Assembly (NCBI GenBank): GCA_964203235.1
Contig: CAXNLE010000001.1
Location: 310,001 to 374,000 of the forward strand
Length of the DNA: 64,000 nt
Direction: 5' to 3'
From: BACL27 sp964203235
Lineage (GTDB): Bacteria > Actinomycetota > Acidimicrobiia > Acidimicrobiales > Ilumatobacteraceae
Numbering within the stretch: position 1 is the first letter of the stretch; each line of letters opens with the position of its first letter. The position numbers were made by a program, and so were the translations under genes. A model generated the notes under the pieces. That model was not told the DNA's origin. It made no database searches and worked only from the letters and a program-made list of their open reading frames with translations. Positions 50,123-58,172 of the stretch are shown here, in pieces.

Positions 50123-51871
50123 GTGGCAATGGCCACATCTAAACGAAAAACTGCAAAAAAAAGCGCACGCAAACTAGTCAAAAAGAAGAGCGTTAAAAAG
50201 AGCACTCGCAAACTAGTCAAAAAGAAGAGCACTAGTAAACCGGTAAAAAAGAACACTCGCAAACTAGTAAAGAAGAGTGTTAAGAAAAAGAGCACTCGCA
50301 GTCCGCTAAATGCGATTAAAGATGTCGGCGGGATCGTCCGATATCACGCGAAGAAGCAGCCAGATGCGTTGTCGCTTGTGATGGGTGAACGCACTCTTAC
50401 ATGGGCGCAGTTGCTTTCACGCTCGGCACAAGTCGCACAGGGTTTAAAACGGGCCGGAGTAAAAGCCCAGGATCGCGTCGCGTTTTTAGACAAAAACGGC
50501 ATTGAGCACTTTGAAGTTTTCTACGGATGTGCATTGCTCAACGCAGTTAGTGTTGACGTCAATTGGCGACTAGCCGCGCCAGAAGTTTTATATATTGTCA
50601 ACGACTCGCAGGCCGAAGTGCTTATCGTCGGCCAAGAGTTCGTGCCAGTGCTTGATGCAATCATCGGCGAACTGACTCGAGTCAAAACAATCATCGTGAT
50701 TGGTGGACACTCGAACCACGACGATTATGAGCGATGGGTCAATGCTCAAACGGCGACCGATCCAAAGGCGCCAACTAAGAGCAGTGATGTTGCGTTTCAG
50801 TTGTATTCAAGTGGCACCACTGGTCGGCCAAAGGGTGTGATGTTGACGAATGACAATTATTTTGCGCTACTTCCTGCTGCACAAAAAATTTGGCTGATGT
50901 CTGAGACGACAATCAATCTTGTTGCGATGCCACTGTTTCACATCGGCGGTGGAGGCTGGGCAACTGCGGCACAATATTGTGGCGCGCGCTCAGTAATCAT
51001 GCGCGATATCAATCCTGCAGAAATAGTTGCGTGGATTGAGAAGTATCGAATCACTCACGCGTTTATGGTGCCTGCGCTATTGCAGTTCGCACTTGCGATG
51101 CCAAATATCGGCACAACAGATTTCTCAAGCCTTGAACTAATTGTTTACGGCGCATCACCGATTTCTGAAGCAATTCTTGAAGGTGCGATTAAGGCATTCA
51201 AGTGTCCGTTCATGCAGGTCTATGGGTTGACAGAAACAACTGGTGTAGTCACGGTGCTTGATCCGAAAGATCACGACTTGAGTTCAGTTAATAAGGGTCG
51301 CTTGCGTTCATGCGGCAAACCGTTTACGGGCATTGAGTTACGAATTGTAGATTCGGACACGGCGAAAGATGTCCCACTGGGAGAAGTTGGCGAAATTTGG
51401 ATTCGGTCTCGCCAAGTAATGAAGGGCTATTGGAATATGCCTGAAGAGACTGCGAAGTCAATCGTTAAGGGTCGGTGGTTTAGATCAGGTGATGCCGGAT
51501 ACTTCGACAAAGACGGATACGTTTATATTTTTGACCGAGTTAAAGACATGATTGTGTCTGGTGGCGAAAATGTTTACCCAGCAGAAGTTGAGAATGCGCT
51601 AATGGCTCATCCGGCTATCGCCGACGTTGCTGTGATCGGAGTGCCTGATGAAAAGTGGGGCGAGGTGCCGATGGCGCTCGTCGTGCGAAAACCAGACACT
51701 CAAGTTACCGAGAGCGAGATTCTCACATTCGCCCGCGAGCGTCTTGCTGGGTTCAAGACTCCGAAAACTGTTAGCTGGATAGATGTTTTGCCGCGCAATC
51801 CGAGTGGCAAGATTCTTAAAAAAGATCTTCGTGAGCCATACTGGAAGGGTCACACCCGTCGAGTTAACTAG
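50123..51871 (+). CDS. Acyl-CoA synthetase (FadD-like) with lysine-rich N-terminal tail
   Basis: The product has 582 residues from GTG 50123, or 580 from ATG 50129. Residues 1 to about 60 are a strongly basic repeat built on TRKLVKKKS units. The adenylate-forming enzyme starts near IKDVGGIVRYHAK. The AMP-loop YSSGTTGRPKGVML, YGLTETTG, a GDAGYFDKDGY hinge region and the C-terminal catalytic Lys in NPSGKILKKDLRE are all intact. It should activate a fatty or aromatic acid to a CoA ester. The tail is atypical for this family. It is downstream of the lysine-rich gene, and an F420-type oxidoreductase follows after 48 bases. Confidence 0.9.
   Translation: MAMATSKRKTAKKSARKLVKKKSVKKSTRKLVKKKSTSKPVKKNTRKLVKKSVKKKSTRSPLNAIKDVGGIVRYHAKKQPDALSLVMGERTLTWAQLLSRSAQVAQGLKRAGVKAQDRVAFLDKNGIEHFEVFYGCALLNAVSVDVNWRLAAPEVLYIVNDSQAEVLIVGQEFVPVLDAIIGELTRVKTIIVIGGHSNHDDYERWVNAQTATDPKAPTKSSDVAFQLYSSGTTGRPKGVMLTNDNYFALLPAAQKIWLMSETTINLVAMPLFHIGGGGWATAAQYCGARSVIMRDINPAEIVAWIEKYRITHAFMVPALLQFALAMPNIGTTDFSSLELIVYGASPISEAILEGAIKAFKCPFMQVYGLTETTGVVTVLDPKDHDLSSVNKGRLRSCGKPFTGIELRIVDSDTAKDVPLGEVGEIWIRSRQVMKGYWNMPEETAKSIVKGRWFRSGDAGYFDKDGYVYIFDRVKDMIVSGGENVYPAEVENALMAHPAIADVAVIGVPDEKWGEVPMALVVRKPDTQVTESEILTFARERLAGFKTPKTVSWIDVLPRNPSGKILKKDLREPYWKGHTRRVN
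50168..50280 (+). repeat. In-frame repeats encoding the lysine-rich tail of the acyl-CoA ligase
   Basis: CGCAAACTAGTCAAAAAGAA begins at 50168 and again at 50207, a 39-base (13-codon) period. A third, slightly diverged copy begins at 50258, 51 bases (17 codons) later. Intervals are multiples of three and codon choice is repeated exactly, so the tail grew by recent duplication at the DNA level. Confidence 0.85.
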
Positions 51872-51919
51872 CTCGAATTTACGGTCCCTTAAAATCGGCG
51901 CGAAACAGAAAGCAATCTT

Positions 51920-52975
51920 ATGAAATTATCAATGATGATTAACTACATTTCTGATTTTCAAACAACTGCCAAGCGGGTTGTTGAACTTGAGAAGGTAGGT
52001 CTTGACATTGTTTGGATCGCCGAGGCATACAGTTACGACTCGATATCGCAAGTTGGTTATTTGGCTGCTGTTACCGAGCGCGTGCAAATTGGTACTGGCA
52101 TTATCAATGTCTATTCGCGAACTGCTGCATTAACCGCAATGACAGCAGCTGGTTGTGACTATGTCAGCAACGGCAGATTCATTTTGGGACTTGGCGCCTC
52201 AGGGCCACAAGTTATCGAAGGTTTTCACGGCGTGCCATACGAAAAACCAATGCAACGCACAAAAGAATACATTGAAGTTTGTCGCGAAATTTGGAAGCGC
52301 GAGAAGCCACTCAGCTATGACGGCACGACTGTGCAAGTTCCATTGCCTGCTGGTCAAGGCACCGGGTTAGGCAAACCGATGAAGTTGATTAATCACCCTG
52401 TTCGTTCAGAGATCCCTGTTTGGTGGGCCTCACTCAAAGATAAAAGCGTTGAGGCAACTGCAGAAATGGCAGATGGTTGGATGCCAATTTTCTTCTTACC
52501 AGAGAAGTTTCAAAATGTCTGGGGTAAGTCGCTCAAAGCAGGTCAAGCAAAGCGTGATGCTTCTATGAAGCCACTTGATATTTCTGCGGGCGGAATGTTG
52601 CATATTGATGAATCACTAACACCCGAAAAACAAAATGAGATTTTAGATTTCGCTCGCCCAAGTTACGCACTGTATGTCGGTGGCATGGGCGCACGTGGCA
52701 AAAACTTCTACAACGATATTTGTCGCGACTACGGCTATGAAAAAGAAGCGGTTGAGATTCAAGATCTATATCTTGACGGCAAGAAGAAAGAAGCCGCTGC
52801 GCTGATTCCAAGTGACTGGATGCAACTATCAAATCTTGTGGGACCGAAGAGTTTCATCAAAGAGCGACTCGGGGCATTTAAAGAAGCCGGCGTAACTGTT
52901 TTGCAGGTAAATCCAGTTGGGCCAGACCCAGTGCGCGAAGTTGAAATGCTTCGTGAAATTATTGACGACGTCTGA
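51920..52975 (+). CDS. LLM-class F420-dependent oxidoreductase
   Basis: The product has 351 residues. The luciferase-like barrel has KLSMMINYISDF, VGLDIVWIAEAYSYDS, RVQIGTGIINVYSRTA, GRFILGLGASGPQVIEGFHG and PVWWASLKDKSVEATAEMADGW (the last spanning about 173-194). The pattern fits the TIGR03559-like F420 subfamily frequent beside acyl-CoA metabolism genes in actinobacteria. The 3' end overlaps the convergent MFS gene by 17 bases. The substrate is unknown. Confidence 0.9.
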   Translation: MKLSMMINYISDFQTTAKRVVELEKVGLDIVWIAEAYSYDSISQVGYLAAVTERVQIGTGIINVYSRTAALTAMTAAGCDYVSNGRFILGLGASGPQVIEGFHGVPYEKPMQRTKEYIEVCREIWKREKPLSYDGTTVQVPLPAGQGTGLGKPMKLINHPVRSEIPVWWASLKDKSVEATAEMADGWMPIFFLPEKFQNVWGKSLKAGQAKRDASMKPLDISAGGMLHIDESLTPEKQNEILDFARPSYALYVGGMGARGKNFYNDICRDYGYEKEAVEIQDLYLDGKKKEAAALIPSDWMQLSNLVGPKSFIKERLGAFKEAGVTVLQVNPVGPDPVREVEMLREIIDDV

Positions 52976-54194
52976 GTTCTTCGCTTAGCCTCTGTCTAAC
53001 TCCGCGAGTTGCAAACAAATAAATAAGCGAAGCGCAAATTGCAAGCAACGCGAACACAGCAATTGTGCTGCGTGCACCAATAATTTCTGAGACAACACCA
53101 GAAAGTAAACTGCTCAATCCGAGCGACAAAGTAATTAATGCAAAGTCTCCAGCAAGAACCCGACCACGCATTTCGTCGGGGCAGCGCATCTGTAATCCAT
53201 ATGTTGAAAGTGTCCATTGAGCGCCGCCACCTAGGTGTGCAAACCCGATACAAACGCAGGCGATTATAAAAAATGGTGAGGCTGCGGCGGCGAGATATCC
53301 GCCAGCAAAGCCCAGGCCAGCAACACCGCAGACAAGAATCACTTTTGATAAATCATTCTTGACGAATCGCGCTGCCAATAGTGGCCCGAGTGCGCTACCC
53401 AAGCCACGCAGTCCGAGCATGATTCCTCGACCAGCGTCGCCACTCTTGAATGAATCGGCGGCAAATACTGCGAGTTGACTGACAACTCCAGCGCCAATCG
53501 CAAACGTCATCTTTGACATGAGTAGCGACATGATGACTGAGTCAGATTTAGCGAGTTGCAATGCTTCACGCATATCTGAAATCGGACGGATTCGTTTACT
53601 GTGATTGGCGGCGCGTGCTTCTTGCATCGGGCGAGTGACGAGAGCGATTAACCCAGCAGCGACAACAAAAGTTGCGATGTCTGCGATGAACGCTGCCTGA
53701 CGACCAAAAACTTGCGAGAAGATTCCGCCGATGCCAGCGCCCACCGCCAGCATTACGCCCCAACTGCTGCCAAATAATGCGTTGGCTTTTCGGAGTTCGT
53801 CGGGGTCGCGAGCCAAATTTGGAATCGCAGCTTCAAGTGCGGGTCTTACGAATGAGGCAAGCGCTGCGATCATGCTTTGAGCAACAAACGCAATCCATAC
53901 TCTTGAGTCGCCAATAAATAGAAAGCCACACGCTGCAAGCGCTTGAAGAATCGAAACAACGATTAAAACTTTACGACGATCATGCTTGTCAGCGACTGGT
54001 CCGCCAATTGGCGAAGCCAAAAATGATGGTAGTGAAAATGCAACTAAAAGTAGAGAGACTAAAAATTTCGAACCAGTCAAGTCTTGAACCAAGCCTGCTA
54101 GTGCAACAAACGTGAACCAATCACCGATGAATGAAAGATTCTGGGCGACAAAAAGTAGGCGCAAGTCACGATTCGATTTCAGAACTGAGAACAT
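52959..54194 (-). CDS. MFS transporter
   Basis: The product has 411 residues with about twelve hydrophobic segments. The loop 2-3 signature appears as GGPVADKHDRRKVLI, and FIGDWFTFVALAGLVQDLTG opens the first helices as in Bcr/macrolide-type (MefA/enterobactin-like) exporters. It could be an efflux pump, but the substrate is unknown. The C-terminus is Arg-rich (RQRLSEELRRRQ). The stop lies 17 bases inside the convergent F420-type gene. Confidence 0.88.
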   Translation of the reverse strand: MFSVLKSNRDLRLLFVAQNLSFIGDWFTFVALAGLVQDLTGSKFLVSLLLVAFSLPSFLASPIGGPVADKHDRRKVLIVVSILQALAACGFLFIGDSRVWIAFVAQSMIAALASFVRPALEAAIPNLARDPDELRKANALFGSSWGVMLAVGAGIGGIFSQVFGRQAAFIADIATFVVAAGLIALVTRPMQEARAANHSKRIRPISDMREALQLAKSDSVIMSLLMSKMTFAIGAGVVSQLAVFAADSFKSGDAGRGIMLGLRGLGSALGPLLAARFVKNDLSKVILVCGVAGLGFAGGYLAAAASPFFIIACVCIGFAHLGGGAQWTLSTYGLQMRCPDEMRGRVLAGDFALITLSLGLSSLLSGVVSEIIGARSTIAVFALLAICASLIYLFATRGVRQRLSEELRRRQ

Positions 54195-54225
54195 TTATTT
54201 AGTTGTATCTATCTGTATCTGTGTA

Positions 54226-55188
54226 CTAATTATTTTTGCCGAGTTGGCTTAAGATTTTTTCCGCCTGTGCGACGATGTCGCGAACTAGATCTCCGGCTGG
54301 TATCAAACTGTTGACAGCACCTGCGCCTTGACCAGCAGGGTAGAACTCGCGTGCGGTGTCGACTTGCGTGCCACTTGGATATCCCAAGTGATTGACATTG
54401 GCTTGTGAAGAAGCAATTGCCTGTTGCGGAAAAGTCTTAATGTCTTGGGGGTGTTGTTCGTAGTGATTCGTCCATTCGTTGCGCACGACGCGACATGGCT
54501 TACCCGTATATGACCGACTGATAACTGTGTCGTCTTCGCGACTCGCGACTAGTGCTTCTTTGTAACCATTAACTGCTCGTGCTTCGGGTGTGGCAATGAA
54601 CCGAGTGCCGACCCAGATCGCATCGGCGCCGAGCGCCAATGATGCCGCGAGTCCTCGACCGTCAAATAATCCGCCAGCAGCAACAACGGGCACGCGTCCA
54701 GAAACTGCGTCGACAACTTGTGGCACGAGCGCCATTGTTGCCACGAGCCCAGTGTGTCCACCTGCCTCGGTTCCTTGAGCGACAACAAAATCGCAACCAC
54801 TCGCAACTGCTGAAACGGCGTGACGAACCTTCCCACACATTGAACCAACCAAGATGTTGTGACTGTGCAACAAATCAATTGCATCACGCGGCACACCAAG
54901 ACCAGCCACAAAAATTCTTGCGCCGCCAGCAACTACATCGCGGATGCCTTGTTCTAAATGTTGCGGCAATGCTGTGAGCAAGTCAACACCAAACGGCTTT
55001 GATGTCAAAGATTTAAGTGCGGTGATTTCTTCGGCAAGTACTCCATCACGCATTGTTGATGCACCAAAGGTGCCGATGCCACCGGCTTCACTTACTGCTG
55101 CAACAAGTTCGTAATATGACACACCTCCCATACCAGCCAGCATCACTGGATGTTCAATTTCAAATAGGTCGGTAATTCGTGTTCGCAT
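54226..55188 (-). CDS. Nitronate monooxygenase / FabK-like flavoprotein
   Basis: The product has 320 residues of the FMN-binding TIM-barrel 2-nitropropane dioxygenase family. AGMGGVSYYELVAAVSEAGGIGTFGAS is at the start (about 18-44), VAQGTEAGGHTG supplies the catalytic-type His, and VAAGGLFDGRGLAASLALGADAIWVGTRF binds FMN phosphate. Some members oxidise alkyl nitronates, and others act as enoyl reductases (FabK) in fatty acid synthesis. It is 33 bases downstream of the MenJ-like gene. Confidence 0.9.
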   Translation of the reverse strand: MRTRITDLFEIEHPVMLAGMGGVSYYELVAAVSEAGGIGTFGASTMRDGVLAEEITALKSLTSKPFGVDLLTALPQHLEQGIRDVVAGGARIFVAGLGVPRDAIDLLHSHNILVGSMCGKVRHAVSAVASGCDFVVAQGTEAGGHTGLVATMALVPQVVDAVSGRVPVVAAGGLFDGRGLAASLALGADAIWVGTRFIATPEARAVNGYKEALVASREDDTVISRSYTGKPCRVVRNEWTNHYEQHPQDIKTFPQQAIASSQANVNHLGYPSGTQVDTAREFYPAGQGAGAVNSLIPAGDLVRDIVAQAEKILSQLGKNN

Positions 55189-55221
55189 AGCTATCCAAAC
55201 TAGTTGATAAATGCTTGTTGC

Positions 55222-56559
55222 TTAAAGCTTGTTGATCGGCGCAGTGCTGTTTGTTTCAAAAGCACCGCGTCGCTTGAGAAACTTTCGGTGCCAACGTCTT
55301 GGTGTGAGCAATGCGGCGCGGGGTTCATCTTCAAACATCCATCGCACAAAATTGCGCCGAGTCCAATCTGAATAATTTGCAACTCTCAACACGCCACGAG
55401 TCAAGAATTCATTTTGTAAGACTCGGCCCAGAATCTGCGACATTCGGTGGTCGGCAAAAAATTCGCGACGCATTTTCATCTCGTATAAGTTTCGAGCAGC
55501 CGTCGGACCGCGGCGGTGGGCGCCAATAATTGCTTCGGCTGCCAAAACTCCGGTTAAGAGTGCTTGACCAATACCTTCGCCAGTCATCGTGTCGGCGGCA
55601 CATACAGCGTCGCCAACAAAGATCGCACGGCCACTCGCTAATTTCGCATTAGTAACTCTTGCGGGTATTGGCCAGGCTGTGTGTCGACCTTCAAGAGTTG
55701 CATCGGGCCCGAGTGCGTCGGCGATGTGCGGGCGCGCGAGAAGTTCTGGCCACAACGATTTCATATCTTGCACCGAATATTTTGATCCGCGCAAAATGCC
55801 AAAGCCGACGTTGACTCGACCATCAGGTAATGGAAACGACCATGCGTAACCTGGCAATAAGTCGGCGTCAAACCAAACATAAAGACGCTCGCGCGCAGGC
55901 CCAGTGATGTTGTTGAGATATTGACGAAATGCGTGCCACTCGCCAAGATATCCAGGTTGAGATGCGCCGAACGCTTTGCGAACTGGAGACCACATACCGT
56001 CAGCGGCAACAATAAATTTTGCAGTTATCTCACGAAACTCATTAGATGAATTTTCTGTATCTGCAGAGTCTGTGCTTACGGTGATGTCGTCAGTTGTTTG
56101 GTGCGCGACTGCCGCGAATGCGCAACCTTCAATTATTTTTACTCCGAGAGCTCGCGCATGTTTGACTAATGCGTTGTCAAGCTCAATTCTTGGTGCGATC
56201 GCTGCGAACTGACTAGTTTTATTTTTTTTGATGTTCGGCAGTTGAAGTTCTATTTCGCGACCAGAAGGCGACCGTAGCCACACATCCGAGCAAACTTTCC
56301 AATTGTCAACTGTCGCTGGGTTGAAACCAAGCATTTCAAGAATTCGAAGTGCGCCAGTTGTTAGCCCGTCACCACAACATTTGTCGCGTGGAAAAATTGC
56401 TTTATCGATCACTAAAACATTTTGACCGCTAGCAGTAAGTGTGATCGCCGCTGCGATGCCAGCGGGCCCTGCGCCAACAATTAGTACATCACATTGATTC
56501 GACGACTTCGGTTCGAAAATAGCATTGGGCACGACGCTCAGGCTAGAGTTCTTCGCCAT
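55222..56559 (-). CDS. FAD-dependent geranylgeranyl reductase family, MenJ-like
   Basis: The product has 445 residues if ATG 56559 is used, or 436 from GTG 56532. The long frame to 56766 lies inside the opposite gene. VLIVGAGPAGIAAAITL binds FAD, followed by DKCCGDGLTTGALRILEMLG, a hallmark of geranylgeranyl reductases. FIVAADGMWSPVRKAFG and FVGDAVCAADTMTGEGIGQAL complete the FAD contacts. Mycobacterial MenJ partly saturates the menaquinone side chain; this is a fitting role in an actinobacterium with MEP genes. Archaeal-type lipid saturation is a less likely alternative. Confidence 0.85.
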   Translation of the reverse strand: MAKNSSLSVVPNAIFEPKSSNQCDVLIVGAGPAGIAAAITLTASGQNVLVIDKAIFPRDKCCGDGLTTGALRILEMLGFNPATVDNWKVCSDVWLRSPSGREIELQLPNIKKNKTSQFAAIAPRIELDNALVKHARALGVKIIEGCAFAAVAHQTTDDITVSTDSADTENSSNEFREITAKFIVAADGMWSPVRKAFGASQPGYLGEWHAFRQYLNNITGPARERLYVWFDADLLPGYAWSFPLPDGRVNVGFGILRGSKYSVQDMKSLWPELLARPHIADALGPDATLEGRHTAWPIPARVTNAKLASGRAIFVGDAVCAADTMTGEGIGQALLTGVLAAEAIIGAHRRGPTAARNLYEMKMRREFFADHRMSQILGRVLQNEFLTRGVLRVANYSDWTRRNFVRWMFEDEPRAALLTPRRWHRKFLKRRGAFETNSTAPINKL

Positions 56560-56560
56560 G
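56557..56560. promoter_or_regulatory. Overlapping divergent start codons in one CATG
   Basis: On the plus strand ATG 56558-56560 starts the SDR gene. On the minus strand ATG (complement of 56559-56557) starts the MenJ-like gene. The two codons share two base pairs. If both are used, each gene's promoter must lie in the other's coding sequence, and each mRNA would be leaderless or carry antisense leader. The alternative GTG 56532 for the minus gene would open a 25-base gap. Confidence 0.55.
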
Positions 56561-57481
56561 AGTCGCTTATGTGAAGGTCGAGTAGTTGTTGTCACTGGTT
56601 CAGGTCGGGGCATTGGGCGTGAACATGCTTTAAGCCTTGCTAAACACGGTGCGTTCGTGGTAGTCAACGATTTGGGCGCTGGTGTTGACGGCAAGGGTGG
56701 CGACACATCGCCTGCACAACAAGTAGTCAATGAGATTGAGGCAATGGGCGGCAAAGCAATAGCCAACGGTGATGATATTTCGTCATGGGCGGGTGCCGAG
56801 CGATTAATTCAAACCGCAGTTGAAACTTTCGGTGATTTGCATGCTGTTGTCAACAACGCCGGCATCTTGCGCGACCGCATGCTCGCCAACATGAGCGAAG
56901 AAGAATGGGATGCCGTTATTAAAGTTCACCTTAAGGGAACTTTTGCGCCGTCGCGCTTCGCTGCTGCTTACTGGCGCGATCAAAACAAAGCAGGTAAACC
57001 AGTTGACGGTCGAATTATTAATACTTCTTCTGTTTCAGGAATCTATGGAAATGTCGGGCAAACAAATTACGGTGCAGCCAAGGCAGGCATCGCAGCGTTT
57101 ACGACAATTGCGTCGCTTGAACTTGGTCGTTATGGAGTAACAGTAAATGCTGTTGCACCAGTTGCGCTAACTCGAATGACAGAAAATCTCGGACCAGCAC
57201 CAGAGACTGAGGCCGAGCGCGAGCACCGCTCACCGAAGTGGATCGCACCGATCGTTACATGGCTCGCCTCGAGTGAATCGGCAGGCATAACTGGTCGAGT
57301 GTTTGAAGCCAGTGGAGATGTCTTGGCGATTGCCGAAGGTTGGCATCGTGGCCCAACAAGTGAGCCAGTTGAAGACCCAACAAAACTTGGGCCAATTGTT
57401 GAAGAGATGATGGCGAAGGCTCGGCTCAACGCTGGCATGGACGGCCGTGACGGCACTTGGCCACAACCTCAAAAAAAATAA
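56558..57481 (+). CDS. Short-chain dehydrogenase, peroxisomal MFE-2-like
   Basis: The product has 307 residues from ATG 56558; upstream codons to 56525 overlap the divergent gene. TGSGRGIGREHAL binds the nucleotide. The following VVVNDLGAGVDGKGGDTSPA insert is typical of 3-hydroxyacyl-CoA dehydrogenases of the 17-beta-HSD4/MFE-2 type. NNAGILRDRML is the structural motif, and Ser (NTSSVSG) and YGAAKAG supply the catalytic residues. A role in acyl-CoA beta-oxidation is likely, consistent with the acyl-CoA ligase nearby. Confidence 0.9.
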   Translation: MSRLCEGRVVVVTGSGRGIGREHALSLAKHGAFVVVNDLGAGVDGKGGDTSPAQQVVNEIEAMGGKAIANGDDISSWAGAERLIQTAVETFGDLHAVVNNAGILRDRMLANMSEEEWDAVIKVHLKGTFAPSRFAAAYWRDQNKAGKPVDGRIINTSSVSGIYGNVGQTNYGAAKAGIAAFTTIASLELGRYGVTVNAVAPVALTRMTENLGPAPETEAEREHRSPKWIAPIVTWLASSESAGITGRVFEASGDVLAIAEGWHRGPTSEPVEDPTKLGPIVEEMMAKARLNAGMDGRDGTWPQPQKK

Positions 57482-57500
57482 ACGAGATTTTTTTAGTTTC

Positions 57501-58160
57501 TTAAAAAAGTTTTAACTCATCGGTTTTTTTGCCGCGAAGTTCGTCGTAATCAACTTCGCACCAACCAATATTTCGACTCTCAGCGAGCACTCGCGCTTGC
57601 GGTTTGATTGATTGAGCAACAAAGATGCCGCGAATTATGCCGAGCGATGTATCGGCGTGCAGACACTCTAAGTACCGCGTGAGTTGTTCGACACCGTCGA
57701 TTTCGCCACGGCGTTTAACTTCAATGGCAACCGTTTGACCTGAAGCATCACGACATAACAAATCAACTGGGCCAACTGCAGTTGGATATTCGCGACGGAT
57801 CAGAGTCAAACCTTTTTCGATTACTTCAGGTTTTGCAGCCAGTAGAACTTGAAGATCAGCCTCAACGCCGTCTTTTGTGAGTCCTGGGTCTTCGCCTAGT
57901 TCGTGTGCGAAGTCAGCGTGAATCTCAACTAGATGAATCGTCAGTGTTTCGCCTTTCGGGTTGCGAACAATTAACCGATCGACGAGTTCTTCGAAAGTAT
58001 TTGGCGCATTCATCCAGTTGAGTGGCTTAAATGCGCCACCATCGGAGTGAATCGCCACGCAACCATCTGCTTTAACCATTATCAGTCGCTTCGCAACTGG
58101 TAGCGAAGCATTGAGTCGACCTTCGTAGCCAACACTGCAAGTCGCAATTATCACTCGCAT
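57501..58160 (-). CDS. nucS: Mismatch-specific endonuclease NucS (EndoMS)
   Basis: NucS performs the non-canonical mismatch repair used by actinobacteria and archaea lacking MutS/MutL. The product has 219 residues. The N-terminal DNA-binding/dimerisation half is followed by the nuclease core: PVDLLCRD (Asp133), IEVKRRGEIDG (Glu147, Lys149) and QLTRYLE. The C-terminal DELKLF matches the sliding-clamp-binding tail. Normal length and all catalytic residues present. It is divergent in function from its neighbours but lies 12 bases after the UbiB-like gene on the same strand. Confidence 0.95.
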   Translation of the reverse strand: MRVIIATCSVGYEGRLNASLPVAKRLIMVKADGCVAIHSDGGAFKPLNWMNAPNTFEELVDRLIVRNPKGETLTIHLVEIHADFAHELGEDPGLTKDGVEADLQVLLAAKPEVIEKGLTLIRREYPTAVGPVDLLCRDASGQTVAIEVKRRGEIDGVEQLTRYLECLHADTSLGIIRGIFVAQSIKPQARVLAESRNIGWCEVDYDELRGKKTDELKLF

Positions 58161-58172
58161 ATCTTTTGGCGT

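Noticed and set aside
55222..56766. N-terminal extension of the MenJ-like protein to 56766
   Set aside because: The extra 69 codons are antisense to the SDR nucleotide-binding region and have no domain; ATG 56559 or GTG 56532 fits the family start.
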